Below are positions 17,872-27,276 of a stretch of DNA of 64,000 bases, piece after piece (position 1 is the first letter of the stretch; each line of letters starts with the position of its first letter). This stretch comes from Acidobacteriaceae bacterium. GTDB taxonomy: Bacteria > Acidobacteriota > Terriglobia > Terriglobales > Acidobacteriaceae. Location: NCBI GenBank assembly GCA_030041435.1, contig JASHNW010000015.1, positions 23,532 through 87,531 on the forward strand, given 5' to 3'. The notes below the pieces were generated by a model. It did not search any database and was not told the origin of the DNA. It saw only the letters and a list, made by a program, of their open reading frames with translations. A program made the position numbers and the translations under genes.

Positions 17872-19686
17872 TCAGAAGCCGGACGGGCGTTCGCCCATTA
17901 CATTGAATGCGCGTTCGAGCGCGATGCCCGCCGAGCCCAGCGTTCCCTCTTCAAACAGCCGCCCAATCAGCGTAACCCCATGCGGCACGCGGCGGGGCGG
18001 CGAGAACTTCGGCAACGGGTGCGCGGGATCGGGCGCCCAGTCGCTGCGCGCCTCTGAGATTTCGACGAAGCCCGCCCGCAGCGTGAGGCTGGGCTGTCCG
18101 GTGAAGTTGGTGATGGTGAGCGTCTCGTCGCGCAGCGAGGGGACGAGCAGCAGATCCACCTGAGAGAAAATGCGCGCCATCTCGTTGGCCACTTTGCGGC
18201 GAAAGCGGTCGCACTGCACAAAATCCACGGCGGAGAGGAAGCGCGACTGGCGGAAGGTATTAGGCCATGCATCGGGTACCTGCTCGCGCAGTTCGTCTGC
18301 CTGATGGCTGAGCGTCAGCTCTTCGAAGGCCGCGGCCGATTCGGCAAACAGGATGATCTGCAGGTCGTCGTAGGGCCAGTCGGGCAGCGAAACCTCGACC
18401 GGCGTCATGCCCAGCTGTGCCACTGTCTCGAGGGCGGCGCGGTCGACCGGAGTCGCCGGGTCCTCGTGCATCCATTTGGGAAAGTACCCAACCCGCAGAC
18501 CGCGGATGGAAGCCGCCGCGTCGAAATCCAGGTGGCTGGGCACGCTGCCGGTGTCGCCGGGGTCGGGACCGGTGATGGCCTCGAGCACCAGTATGGCGTC
18601 CTCTACGCCGCGCGTCATGGGGCCGAGCTTGTCGAGCGACCAGCACAGGGTCATCGCCCCGGTGCGGGCCACGCGCCCATAGGTGGGGCGCAGGCCGGTC
18701 ACGCCGCAGCGCATGGAGGGGCTGACGATGCTGCCTCCGGTCTCGCTGCCGATGGCGAAGGCCACCAGCCCGGCCCCGGTGGCCGCGCCCGGACCCGCGC
18801 TCGAGCCCGACGAGCCTTCGTCGAGATTCCACGGATTCATGGTCTGCCCGCCGAACCAGATGTCGTTGAGCGCGAGCGCCCCCATACTCAGCTTGGCCAC
18901 GAGCACCGCACCGGCGTTGTTCAGCCGTTCCACGACCACGCAGTCTTTTGTGGGGACGCGGTTGCGGAAAGGCTCCGCACCATAGGTGGTCGCGATGCCG
19001 GCGGTGTCGAGCAGATCTTTGCCGCCCCAGGGAATGCCGTGCAGCGGCCCGCGATAACGGCCGGCAGCGATTTCGGTATCGGCGCGCCGGGCCTGATCGA
19101 GTGCGTGCTCCGGCGTGAGCGTGATGACGCAGCGCAGCTGGGGATTGAAGCGCTGGAGGCGGGCAAGATAAATGCGCGTCAGCCGCTCGGAAGTGAGCCG
19201 GCGGTGCTCGATCCAGCGCGAGAGCTTCGTAATGGGCGCCCAGGCGATCTCCTCGTCGCTGGCGGGCAGCGGGCCTGGATCGGCGTTCGACCGCACGAAG
19301 CGGTCGTGCGCGGGACCGCTGGGCCAGCCGGGCTGCGCAGCGCGCACACGCGACCAGGGAGCCAGTTCGGGCTCCAGCGCCACCGTGCGCGGACCGGTGC
19401 GGCGTTCGTACAGCGGAGCCATCGCCTGGCGCCAGCTTTCGGCGGCCTCGGCGCGATCGGCATCGGTCATCTCCACGCGGACCAGCTTCTCGGCCTCGGC
19501 GAAGGTTGCAGGGGAAACTTCCGGTCCGGCTGCCGGGGCGGTGGCGAAGGCGGGCGGCTGGCCGGGTGGCGGCGCGGCGGGGGGCGTCTGTTGCGCCGCG
19601 GCGGAAGCGTCCAGCGTGCCGGCGACGGCCGCGCCGAGCAGACCAAGAGAAGAATGCACCAGGAATTGCCTGCGGGCTCGATTCAT
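17872..19686 (-). CDS. Secreted amidase-signature hydrolase (GatA/amidase family), probable Tat or Sec export
   Basis: 604 aa. The N-terminus (RARRQFLVHSSLGLLGAAVA) has paired arginines before a hydrophobic stretch, suggesting a Tat-like signal. A Pro/Ala-rich linker follows. The amidase-signature core starts near residue 190 and shows the Lys of GIPWGGKDLLDTAG and the Gly/Ser motif EGSSGSSAGPGAATGAGLVA with AIGSETGGS, the family's Ser-cisSer-Lys triad. The C-terminal part (RVPHGVTLIGRLFEEGTLGS) is also typical. It hydrolyses an amide bond outside the cytosol; the substrate is not deducible. Length exceeds GatA (about 480 aa) mainly through the N-terminal extension. Confidence 0.9.
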   Translation of the reverse strand: MNRARRQFLVHSSLGLLGAAVAGTLDASAAAQQTPPAAPPPGQPPAFATAPAAGPEVSPATFAEAEKLVRVEMTDADRAEAAESWRQAMAPLYERRTGPRTVALEPELAPWSRVRAAQPGWPSGPAHDRFVRSNADPGPLPASDEEIAWAPITKLSRWIEHRRLTSERLTRIYLARLQRFNPQLRCVITLTPEHALDQARRADTEIAAGRYRGPLHGIPWGGKDLLDTAGIATTYGAEPFRNRVPTKDCVVVERLNNAGAVLVAKLSMGALALNDIWFGGQTMNPWNLDEGSSGSSAGPGAATGAGLVAFAIGSETGGSIVSPSMRCGVTGLRPTYGRVARTGAMTLCWSLDKLGPMTRGVEDAILVLEAITGPDPGDTGSVPSHLDFDAAASIRGLRVGYFPKWMHEDPATPVDRAALETVAQLGMTPVEVSLPDWPYDDLQIILFAESAAAFEELTLSHQADELREQVPDAWPNTFRQSRFLSAVDFVQCDRFRRKVANEMARIFSQVDLLLVPSLRDETLTITNFTGQPSLTLRAGFVEISEARSDWAPDPAHPLPKFSPPRRVPHGVTLIGRLFEEGTLGSAGIALERAFNVMGERPSGF

Positions 19687-19723
19687 GCGTGCCTCAGAGA
19701 GATGCAGGGAGTGGGAAGCAAAC

Positions 19724-20809
19724 TCAGTCTGGAATATACGGCAAGAGCGCGTCGCGGGCCGCTTCCGGCAGCCGCGGAGAGCAGCCGCACGAGGCGCGAG
19801 GGACGAGACGCGTTTCCAGCTTAATTTGCAGCGCTTTGTCCGGCCTGCCGGCGCGGGCGGGTCGCTCCGAACCAGGAAGTTGATCGAACAGCGCCTCCCC
19901 GGCCAGTCTGGCGATCTCCTCGATGGGCTGCTCTACGACGCTGATGGAGGGGCGCACCGTGGAGGCAAGCTCAAAATCGTCGTAGCCGAGCAGGGCGACC
20001 GACCCCGGAATCGGCACATTGAGCTTCTGCAGAGCCTCAAACGCGTAGACGGTGGTGCTGTTCTTCAGGGTAAAGATCGCGCCGGGGGGATTGGCTCCGG
20101 AGAGCAGGCTTTCGATGGCGTACTCGGCCGATTTGTAGTCCTTGACCGACGTATCCAGCAGCACTTCGAGCCCGGCCTTCTCCATCGTGATGCAGTAAGC
20201 GCGGATGCGCTCGCGAATGGTGAACAGGGTGCTCTCGCCGGTCAGACACAGGATCCTGCGGTAGCCGTGTCCGATCAGATGTTCGGTCGCCATCGCGGCC
20301 CCGCGGAAGTTATCGGCCACGATCGACGGAATGCAGCTATGCGCTACCGGCCGATCGATGGCGACGATCGGGACGTGAATTGACTCCAGCAGCTGGCGCA
20401 GCATCACGCTGTGCGAATTCGCCGGCGCCAGGATCAGGCCGTCCACCTGGTGGTGCATCAGAACATTGATGTTGTCGATTTCGGTGCGCGGGTCGTTTTG
20501 CGTCGTGGTGACAATCAGCAGGGAGTCGTTCGCGCGGGCCACGGCCTGGATAGCTTCGGCGCACTCGGAGAAAAAGGGGTCGGCAATGCTGGGGATAACG
20601 AGGCCGATGGTCCTGGTCCTGTAGCCCTTCAGGATGCGCGCCGCCTGGTTCGGCACATAGCCGAGCGCATCGATGGCGCGCCGCACGCGCTGCAGAGTCT
20701 CCGGGCTCACCCGGTGGCCGCCGTTGATGACGCGGGAAACCGTCGTGGTGCCCACACCAGCGCGTCTGGCCACTTCGCTCAGTGTTGGGGGCGCCGTTCT
20801 CCTGGGCAT
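19724..20809 (-). CDS. LacI-family transcriptional repressor
   Basis: 361 aa. Start set at ATG 20809 (MPRRTAPPTL) just before the helix-turn-helix PTLSEVARRAGVGTTTVSRV; the upstream open frame has no similarity to the family. The hinge helix follows (NQAARILKGYRTRTIGLVIP), then the periplasmic-binding-like effector domain (IADPFFSECAEAIQAVARAN, then ALLGYDDFELASTVRPSISV). It is divergent from the GH38 gene across 336 bp that contain a LacI-type operator, so it probably represses that gene until a mannose-type sugar binds. The short Cys pair near the C-terminus (SCGCSP) is unusual. Confidence 0.92.
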   Translation of the reverse strand: MPRRTAPPTLSEVARRAGVGTTTVSRVINGGHRVSPETLQRVRRAIDALGYVPNQAARILKGYRTRTIGLVIPSIADPFFSECAEAIQAVARANDSLLIVTTTQNDPRTEIDNINVLMHHQVDGLILAPANSHSVMLRQLLESIHVPIVAIDRPVAHSCIPSIVADNFRGAAMATEHLIGHGYRRILCLTGESTLFTIRERIRAYCITMEKAGLEVLLDTSVKDYKSAEYAIESLLSGANPPGAIFTLKNSTTVYAFEALQKLNVPIPGSVALLGYDDFELASTVRPSISVVEQPIEEIARLAGEALFDQLPGSERPARAGRPDKALQIKLETRLVPRASCGCSPRLPEAARDALLPYIPD

Positions 20810-20958
20810 GGCCCAAAGACTACCAGAGGAGTTTGAAGGCAGTCGCGCGATCCGGCACCGCGCCGATGGCGCGAGCGCGAGAGCCAGGCGCGTGCCGCAG
20901 AGCCGGTCCGCCAGCCGTGGCACGGAGAGGTTGCTGAGCGCTGCGCGGGTGGGCTGCC

Positions 20959-20988
20959 TTGACAAGGAAAGCCTTGCCCGCTTAGTTT
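20959..20988 (+). promoter_or_regulatory. Candidate promoter of the GH38 mannosidase gene
   Basis: TTGACA (20959-20964) and TAGTTT (20983-20988) with an 18-bp spacer. The -35 is perfect, the -10 weak. Predicted start is near 20995, giving a leader of about 150 nt and placing the LacI-type operator just downstream. Confidence 0.5.
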
Positions 20989-20999
20989 TGGGCGAGGCG

Positions 21000-21013
21000 T
21001 GGAAACGATACCA
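21000..21013. promoter_or_regulatory. LacI-family operator candidate
   Basis: TGGAAACGATACCA has the central CG and partly symmetric arms of LacI/GalR-family operators (close to TGNAANCGNTTNCA, one mismatch in the core). It sits about 5 bp after the predicted transcription start of the GH38 gene, a position suited to repression, in the gap shared with the divergent lacI-type gene. Confidence 0.5.
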
Positions 21014-21145
21014 TTGCCCCATGCACCTTCCTGTCCGGCCCCTGGCGGATACTGAACTGAATCCTGCCGTAAGCCCCTTCGCAACGGCGTCATCGCCCTC
21101 GCTGGAGCGATTCCAGCAACTCAATCAGAGATCCGGAGCATGAAC

Positions 21146-24100
21146 ATGTCAGGAAAGCCGGCTGGCCGGGTGGCATTATTTCTCTTCTGCTGCGCCGCAG
21201 TGTGCGCCGCTCAAACGCAAACGTCGGAAAAGCCCGATCTGACGAAACAGCCCACTCTGTATGTTGTGGGCTACGCGCATCTGGATACCGAGTGGCGCTG
21301 GGAGTACCCGCAGGTCATCGACGAATACATCCCGAAGACGATGGAGAACAACTTCGCGCTCTTTCAGAAGTATCCCCATTACATCTTCAACTTCACGGGA
21401 ACCAATCGCTATCGCTTCATGAAGGAGTATTACCCGGCGGACTTCGCGAAACTCAAGCAATACGTCGCGGAAGGCCGCTGGTATCCTGCCGGATCGTCGG
21501 TGGAGGAGGGCGACGTCAATGCGCCCAGCGCGGAGTCCATCATCCGCCAGGTTCTCTACGGCAACGACTGGTTCCGCAAGGAATTCGGCAAGGCCAGCGC
21601 GGAATACATGCTGCCCGACTGCTTCGGTTTCCCCGCATCGCTGCCGACTATCCTGGCGCACGCGGGCGTGAAGGGCTTCTCCACGCAAAAGCTGACGTGG
21701 GGATCTTCGGCCCCCGGCGGCGGTCCTGACTCGCCGGAGAGAACACCGGAAGGGACGCCGTTCAACGTGGGCGTGTGGGTGGGGCCGGACGGGGAGAGCG
21801 TGCTGGCCGCGCTCAATCCGGGATCGTATTCGGGCGGCATCGACACCGATCTGAGCAAGCCGCTGCCGCCCGCGCCGCCGGACCCGGCGATCGCCTCGGT
21901 GCAGGACCAGATAAAGGCGCTGCGCGCCAAAGGCGAAGCCGCGCAGGCGAGCGGCCAGCCGATACCGCCGAATCTTTTCCAGCAATTCATGGCGTTGCGG
22001 AACGAACTGAACGGCCTCGAACAGGCTCAGCAGGATGAGGAACTGGACCGCTATCAGCGCGACTGGGCGGCGCGCGTGGAAAACAATGGCAAGCTGACCG
22101 GCGTCTACACCGACTACCACTATTACGGCACCGGCGACACGGGCGGATCGCCCGACGAGGAGTCGGTGAAGCGGCTGGAGGCGATTGTCACGCAGGGCGA
22201 GGCGAGCCTGCCGCCGCCGGACTACATGGGATTTCGCGGCGAATCGCATCCGAACTGGCCGGACGTTCCGGTGGGCGATGGCCCCGTCCACGTGATTTCC
22301 GCCACCGCCGATCAGATGTTTCTGAACATTACGCCGAATGAGGCCGCGGCGCTTCCGGAATACACCGGGGAGATGGAGCTGACCAATCACTCCGCGGGAT
22401 CGCTGACGTCCGAGGGATACCAGAAGCGATGGCTGCGCAAGGAGGAAGTGCTTGCCGATGCGGCCGAGAAGGCTTCGGTGGCAGCGGCGTGGCTGGGCGG
22501 GCGCACCTATCCCCTCGATCGCCTGAATGACGCCTGGACGCTGGTGATGGGCGGACAATTCCACGATCTCGCCGCGGGCACCGCCACGCCAAAGGCCTAC
22601 GAATTCGCGTGGAACGACGACGTGATCGCCATGAACCAGTTTGCCGGCGTGCTGGGCAGCGCCACGGAAGCGGTATCGGCTGCGATGAATACGGCGACGG
22701 ATGGCATCCCCATCGTCGTCTATAACCCGCTCAACATCGAGCGGCAGGATGCGGTTGACGCCGATGTGAAGTTCCCCGGCGGCACGCCCTCCAGCGTTGT
22801 CGTCACGGGACCCGATGGACGTGAGGCTCCGGCGCAAATCGCAGACGGCAAAGTGCTGTTTCTTGCCAGGGTGCCGTCAGCAGGATTTGCCGTGTATAGC
22901 GTGCGCGCAGGCCACGCATCCTCTGCAACATCCGAGCTGCACGTGACGCAGGATTCGCTCGAGAACCGCTACTATCGCGTCCGCATCGACAGCAATGGCG
23001 ACATCGCCAGCATTTACGACAAGGAAATCGACAAAGAACTGCTGAGTGCGCCGATGCGGCTCGCCATCTCCTACGACAATCCCGAACAGTGGCCGGCATG
23101 GAATATGGACTGGGACCAGGAGCAGGCCAAACCCAAAGAGTATGTGAGCGGACCGGCCACGGTGCGCATCGTCGAGAACGGACCGGCGCGGGTTGCGCTG
23201 GAGGTAACGCGCGAGACTGCGGGATCCAAATTCGTTCAGACCATCATGCTGGCAGCGGGCGACGCGGGAAAGCGCGTCGAAATCGCGAATGCCGTCGACT
23301 GGAACACGCGCGAATCGAACCTGAAAGCGGTGTTTCCGCTGACCGCGCACAACCAGGAGGCGACCTATAACCTGGGCATTGGAACCATTCAGCGGCCCAA
23401 CGAACAGCCGAAGAAGTTCGAGGTTCTCTCGCACCAGTGGATCGATCTGACCGACGCGACCGGCACCTATGGCGCCACCATCCTTACCGACTGCAAGAAC
23501 GGATCGGACAAGCCGAACGACAACACCATCCGCCTCACGCTGCTGCGCACACCGGGCACGCGCGGCGGTTATGCCGATCAGGGAACGCAGGACCTCGGCC
23601 ATCACGAGTTCGTCTACGGCATTGCCGGGCATGCGGGCGACTGGCGTCAGGGCGAAACAGACTGGCAGGGGCAGCGGCTCAACGATCCGCTGGTTGCCTT
23701 TGCGACGGAGAAGCACGCCGGCAGCCTGGGCCGCGAGTTTTCGCTGGTCAAGGTCAGCAATCCCAGCGTGCGCATCATGGCGCTCAAAAAGGCCGAGCTC
23801 AGCAATGAGATTGTGCTGCGCCTGGTCGAGCAGGACGGCAAGCCGGAGCCGGATGTGCGCATCTCGTTTGCGTCGCCCATCCGGGCGGCTCGCGAAGTGA
23901 ATGGGCAGGAGCAGCCCGTGGGCCCGGTTGTCGTGAAAGACGGTGCGCTGGTCACATCGTTCACGGCCTATCAGCCGCGCACGTTTGCGCTCACCCTCGA
24001 TGCGCCTTCTGCGCACGCAGCGGCGGTGCGCTCGCAGCCGGTGGCGCTCGACTACGATCTCGCGGGAGCCAGCAACGACGGCGCTCCTGTTTCCGGCGGG

Positions 24101-24784
24101 TTCGACGGGCAGGGCAACGCGCTTCCCGCGGAGATGCTGCCTTCCACGGTGCACTTCCACGGCGTGGATTTTCATCTGGCTCCGGCCCAGACCGGCACGC
24201 CCAATGCGGTCGTCGCCAACGGCCAGACCATTTCCCTTCCCCCAGGCGACTATAACCGCGTCTACGTGCTGGCAGCCGCCATTGACGGCGACCAGGACGC
24301 GGTGTTCCGCGTGGGTGACCACGATGTGCCGCTGACGATCGAAGACTGGGGCGGATTCATCGGCCAGTGGGACGATCGCCAGTGGCAGGGGAAAGACGTC
24401 ACGCGCCCCGCGCGCCCCGGCCGTCCCGCTGAAACGGAGCATGACGATTACGCGGTGATGACCGGGATCCGTCCCGGATACATCAAGCGCGCGCAGCTGG
24501 CCTGGTACTGCTCCCACCACCACGACGCAGCCGGCAAAAACGTCGCCTACTCCTACTCCTACCTCTTCGGCTATTCTCTCGACCTGCCTGCCGGCGCGCA
24601 CAGCATCACTCTGCCGAAGAATGACAAGGTGCGCGTGCTGGCCATCAGCGTCGCGCAGGAGAACCCGGCCATCGATCCTGTCCAGCCGCTGGTTGACACG
24701 CTGGGCCGCTCCGAACCGGGCCCGGTCGAGTCAGGCCCGTTCGCGCCTGGCCCTTCCGAATCGAGCCCGGCAGAGCAGCCATGA
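21146..24784 (+). CDS. Secreted glycoside hydrolase family 38 alpha-mannosidase
   Basis: 1212 aa from the ATG at 21146, which has CGGAG 7 nt upstream; the ATG at 21140 is too close to that site. A signal peptide (GRVALFLFCCAAVCA) shows export. The catalytic domain opens with YVVGYAHLDTEWRWEYPQ, where the His-Asp pair binds the family's zinc ion, and carries the nucleophile region YMLPDCFGFPASLPTILAHA (Asp158 from this start). The middle three-helix region and beta-sandwich domains (ENRYYRVRIDSNGDIASIYD, SHQWIDLTDATGTYGATIL) match GH38. A Pro/Ser/Glu-rich tail closes the protein. It should cleave alpha-mannosides outside the cytosol. Likely controlled by the divergent LacI-type repressor. Confidence 0.93.
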   Translation: MSGKPAGRVALFLFCCAAVCAAQTQTSEKPDLTKQPTLYVVGYAHLDTEWRWEYPQVIDEYIPKTMENNFALFQKYPHYIFNFTGTNRYRFMKEYYPADFAKLKQYVAEGRWYPAGSSVEEGDVNAPSAESIIRQVLYGNDWFRKEFGKASAEYMLPDCFGFPASLPTILAHAGVKGFSTQKLTWGSSAPGGGPDSPERTPEGTPFNVGVWVGPDGESVLAALNPGSYSGGIDTDLSKPLPPAPPDPAIASVQDQIKALRAKGEAAQASGQPIPPNLFQQFMALRNELNGLEQAQQDEELDRYQRDWAARVENNGKLTGVYTDYHYYGTGDTGGSPDEESVKRLEAIVTQGEASLPPPDYMGFRGESHPNWPDVPVGDGPVHVISATADQMFLNITPNEAAALPEYTGEMELTNHSAGSLTSEGYQKRWLRKEEVLADAAEKASVAAAWLGGRTYPLDRLNDAWTLVMGGQFHDLAAGTATPKAYEFAWNDDVIAMNQFAGVLGSATEAVSAAMNTATDGIPIVVYNPLNIERQDAVDADVKFPGGTPSSVVVTGPDGREAPAQIADGKVLFLARVPSAGFAVYSVRAGHASSATSELHVTQDSLENRYYRVRIDSNGDIASIYDKEIDKELLSAPMRLAISYDNPEQWPAWNMDWDQEQAKPKEYVSGPATVRIVENGPARVALEVTRETAGSKFVQTIMLAAGDAGKRVEIANAVDWNTRESNLKAVFPLTAHNQEATYNLGIGTIQRPNEQPKKFEVLSHQWIDLTDATGTYGATILTDCKNGSDKPNDNTIRLTLLRTPGTRGGYADQGTQDLGHHEFVYGIAGHAGDWRQGETDWQGQRLNDPLVAFATEKHAGSLGREFSLVKVSNPSVRIMALKKAELSNEIVLRLVEQDGKPEPDVRISFASPIRAAREVNGQEQPVGPVVVKDGALVTSFTAYQPRTFALTLDAPSAHAAAVRSQPVALDYDLAGASNDGAPVSGGFDGQGNALPAEMLPSTVHFHGVDFHLAPAQTGTPNAVVANGQTISLPPGDYNRVYVLAAAIDGDQDAVFRVGDHDVPLTIEDWGGFIGQWDDRQWQGKDVTRPARPGRPAETEHDDYAVMTGIRPGYIKRAQLAWYCSHHHDAAGKNVAYSYSYLFGYSLDLPAGAHSITLPKNDKVRVLAISVAQENPAIDPVQPLVDTLGRSEPGPVESGPFAPGPSESSPAEQP

Positions 24785-24887
24785 CCGAGACTCGTCGTTC
24801 TACTATGAATGAATCAGTCTCTCGCCTCGGGCGCTGAGCCGAGCGCATGACGGCGCGGCGCAGCGCCTGGCGGGACCAGGGTTGCCG

Positions 24888-25946
24888 ATGAAATGCGGGA
24901 CGAGTCGGACGACGGGATTTCTGTTGCTGGCGGTTGCGGCGGTCTGGAGCTTTGCCGCCGCCGGCCAGCAGCCGGCTCCACCTCCGGCGGCGCCCGCGCC
25001 CGAAGCAATGCCGGACGCGCCAGCCGCGCACGAACCGGCCATCGAGTCGCCGCAGCCCAGCGACCAGGTTCCGGCGGAGTATCTGGCGCTGATCGCCCAG
25101 CGCCGCTATTCCGACGCCGAAGTGAAGATCCAGGCTTATCTTCGCGATCATCCCGGCGCGGCGGCGGCGCACTTTCTCCTCGGCTACACCCTTTATCGCG
25201 AGAACAAGCCTCGCGAGTCGCTGGCCGAATACACCAGCGGCGCTCGCCTGCAAACACCTGGCGCCAACGATCTCGCGGTTGTCGCCATGGATTACATCCT
25301 GCTGCACGATTACGCCGACGCGGACAAATGGCTCACCCAGGCGACGGCGTGGAGCCCCGGCAACGAACTCTACTGGTATTACCTGGGGCGCACGAAGTAC
25401 GCTGAGAATCGCTTTCAGGAGGCGATCGGAGTTTTCAATAAATGCCTGGTGCTGAAGCCGCGCGATCTGCGCGCCGAGTACAACCTGGGCCTGGCCTACG
25501 CCGGCCTCAACCGCGACGACGAAGCCATCGCAGCCTATCGAACCGCCATGGGCTGGGAGCAGGACGCCGCGGCGCAGGATCCGCAGCCGTATCTCGATCT
25601 CGGCGTGCTGATGCTGCAGGAATCGAAGCCGGACCAGGCGCTGCAGCCCCTCGAAAAGGCCGTGGCCCTCGATCCGCAGAATCCCCGCGCCCGCGAGCAA
25701 CTCGGACGAGCCTGGGAGCAGCTGCGGAATTTGCCGAAGGCCGACGCGGAGATGCAGGCTGCTGTGTCGCTGGCCCCCGACATTCCCTCCCTGCATTTCG
25801 AACTGGGGCGCATTTTTCAGCAGGAGGGGCTGCGCGCGAAAGCGAAGCAGGAGTTTGACCGCTGTGCGGCCCTGAACGCGACCCACTCCAGCGATTCCGC
25901 GGAGACACCGAATCCCCCTCCAGCCAGCCAGCGCGCTCACAACTGA
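24888..25946 (+). CDS. Exported TPR-repeat protein
   Basis: 352 aa from ATG 24888 (a TTG two codons upstream is the alternative). A signal peptide (TTGFLLLAVAAVWSFAAA) is followed by a Pro/Ala-rich linker. At least six tetratricopeptide-like units span about residues 65-335, for example AAHFLLGYTLYRENKPRESL, LYWYYLGRTKYAENRFQEAI, RAEYNLGLAYAGLNRDDEAI and PYLDLGVLMLQESKPDQALQ. It lies 100 bp after the mannosidase gene on the same strand and may share its transcript. It has no enzyme motif; a scaffold or assembly role is likely. Confidence 0.85.
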   Translation: MKCGTSRTTGFLLLAVAAVWSFAAAGQQPAPPPAAPAPEAMPDAPAAHEPAIESPQPSDQVPAEYLALIAQRRYSDAEVKIQAYLRDHPGAAAAHFLLGYTLYRENKPRESLAEYTSGARLQTPGANDLAVVAMDYILLHDYADADKWLTQATAWSPGNELYWYYLGRTKYAENRFQEAIGVFNKCLVLKPRDLRAEYNLGLAYAGLNRDDEAIAAYRTAMGWEQDAAAQDPQPYLDLGVLMLQESKPDQALQPLEKAVALDPQNPRAREQLGRAWEQLRNLPKADAEMQAAVSLAPDIPSLHFELGRIFQQEGLRAKAKQEFDRCAALNATHSSDSAETPNPPPASQRAHN

Positions 25947-26196
25947 CCGGCAGGCCGGCGCGTGGCGTTGCAGGCTTGCGGAACCCTTCGCATCGCAGAT
26001 AACCATTTGCTAAATAGGCATCGGCTGCTTCAATCCGTCGCAGGCCGGGCAGAACTCGTATTACCTGCTGATTAGCCCAATCAGCCCGGTCTAATGAGTT
26101 TCAATGCCATTGCACTCGAGGGCGTGGGCATAAGGTGGATTTGGCGCCAGGCCAGAATTTCCCAGCCCAGTCCACAAGCGGTATCGTGTTCTGCAA

Positions 26197-27276
26197 GTGG
26201 CCGATCCGCAACAACTCGAAGTGGTAAAGCGAGGTGCAGAGGCGTGGAATCAATGGAGGATAGAGAATCCAGGGATAATACCGGACCTTCGCTGGGCGCA
26301 TCTCCACGGCGCAGACCTCGCTGGGGCGAACCTTCACGGGACGAATCTCCAGGGGGCGGTCCTGACCGGGGCGAACCTCTGCCGGGCTGACCTCCGCGTG
26401 GCGGACCTGCGCGGGGCGTACCTCGAGGAGGCGGACCTGAGCGACGCGGACCTTCGCTATGCGAATCTTGCGAGCGCGGATCTCAGCAAGGCAGATCTTC
26501 TCGCGGCATACCTCAGCGGAGCAAACTTCAGCAATGCGAACCTCAGCGAAGCGAACCTCCGCGGCGCGTACCTCTTCCGGGCAGACCTCCGCGGGGCGAA
26601 TCTGACCGCCACGCGGCTGATCGAATGCAAACTGGAAGGTTCGGATTTCACCGGCAGCCGGGTCTATGGGGCGTCGGTCTGGGACGCATCGTTGGCAGGC
26701 GCGACGCAGCGGGATTTGATCATCACTCCATCCGGTCAGCCCACCATTACGGTAGACAACCTTGAGGTGGCGCAGTTCGTATACCTGTTGCTGAACAACG
26801 CCAGGATCCGCGAGGTGATCGATACCATCACTTCGAAGGTGGTGCTGATCCTGGGACGATTCACCCCGGAACGTAAACGAACGCTCGACGCTCTGCGCGA
26901 AGCACTGCGTGCCCGGAACTATCTGCCCATCGTTTTTGATTTCGAACCGCCAGCGAATCGCGACTTCACGGAGACAGTCTCAACCCTTGCCCACCTTTCA
27001 CGGTTTGTCATCGCCGATCTCACCGATCCCCGCAGCATCCCGCAGGAGTTGACCGCGATCGTCCCTCGCCTGCTGTCGGTTCCCGTCCGGCCGCTGCTGC
27101 TGGGCGGGCAGAGGGAGTGGGCGATGTTCCGCGATCTGGCTCGCTATCCTCAGGTCGTTGAACCGTTTCACTACAAGGATGACGAAATGCTCCTCAGCCA
27201 TCTCGAGACCCGGATCATCGAGCCCGCCGAGCAGAGGGCGCGAGAACTCAGCGCCAGATACCCGCATGCACCATGA
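26197..27276 (+). CDS. Pentapeptide-repeat protein with C-terminal TIR-like domain
   Basis: 359 aa from a GTG start; no ribosome binding site is obvious. Residues 1-30 are the usual leader of this architecture (GAEAWNQWRIENPGIIPDLR). About residues 32-155 are pentapeptide repeats A(D/N)LXX forming a right-handed quadrilateral helix, roughly 22-24 units (GADLAGANLHGTNLQGAVLT). After a link (NLEVAQFVYLLLNNARIREV) the C-terminal domain (about 210-345) reads VVLILGRFTPERKRTLDALR, then FVIADLTDPRSIPQELTAIV, a TIR/deoxyribosyltransferase-like alpha/beta pattern. Glu284 in SIPQEL sits where TIR NADases carry the catalytic Glu; this alignment is my inference. No signal peptide, so cytosolic. Its stop overlaps the next ORF by 4 nt. 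Confidence 0.85.
   Translation: MADPQQLEVVKRGAEAWNQWRIENPGIIPDLRWAHLHGADLAGANLHGTNLQGAVLTGANLCRADLRVADLRGAYLEEADLSDADLRYANLASADLSKADLLAAYLSGANFSNANLSEANLRGAYLFRADLRGANLTATRLIECKLEGSDFTGSRVYGASVWDASLAGATQRDLIITPSGQPTITVDNLEVAQFVYLLLNNARIREVIDTITSKVVLILGRFTPERKRTLDALREALRARNYLPIVFDFEPPANRDFTETVSTLAHLSRFVIADLTDPRSIPQELTAIVPRLLSVPVRPLLLGGQREWAMFRDLARYPQVVEPFHYKDDEMLLSHLETRIIEPAEQRARELSARYPHAP

Noticed and set aside
26094..26390. 98-codon plus-strand frame before the pentapeptide gene
   Set aside because: Different frame from the pentapeptide repeats, overlapping them, with Arg/Ser/Gly-rich shadow composition.
26280..26650. Short regularly spaced DNA repeats, at first sight CRISPR-like
   Set aside because: The period is about 15 bp, in frame, and encodes A(D/N)LXX pentapeptides; there are no unique spacers.
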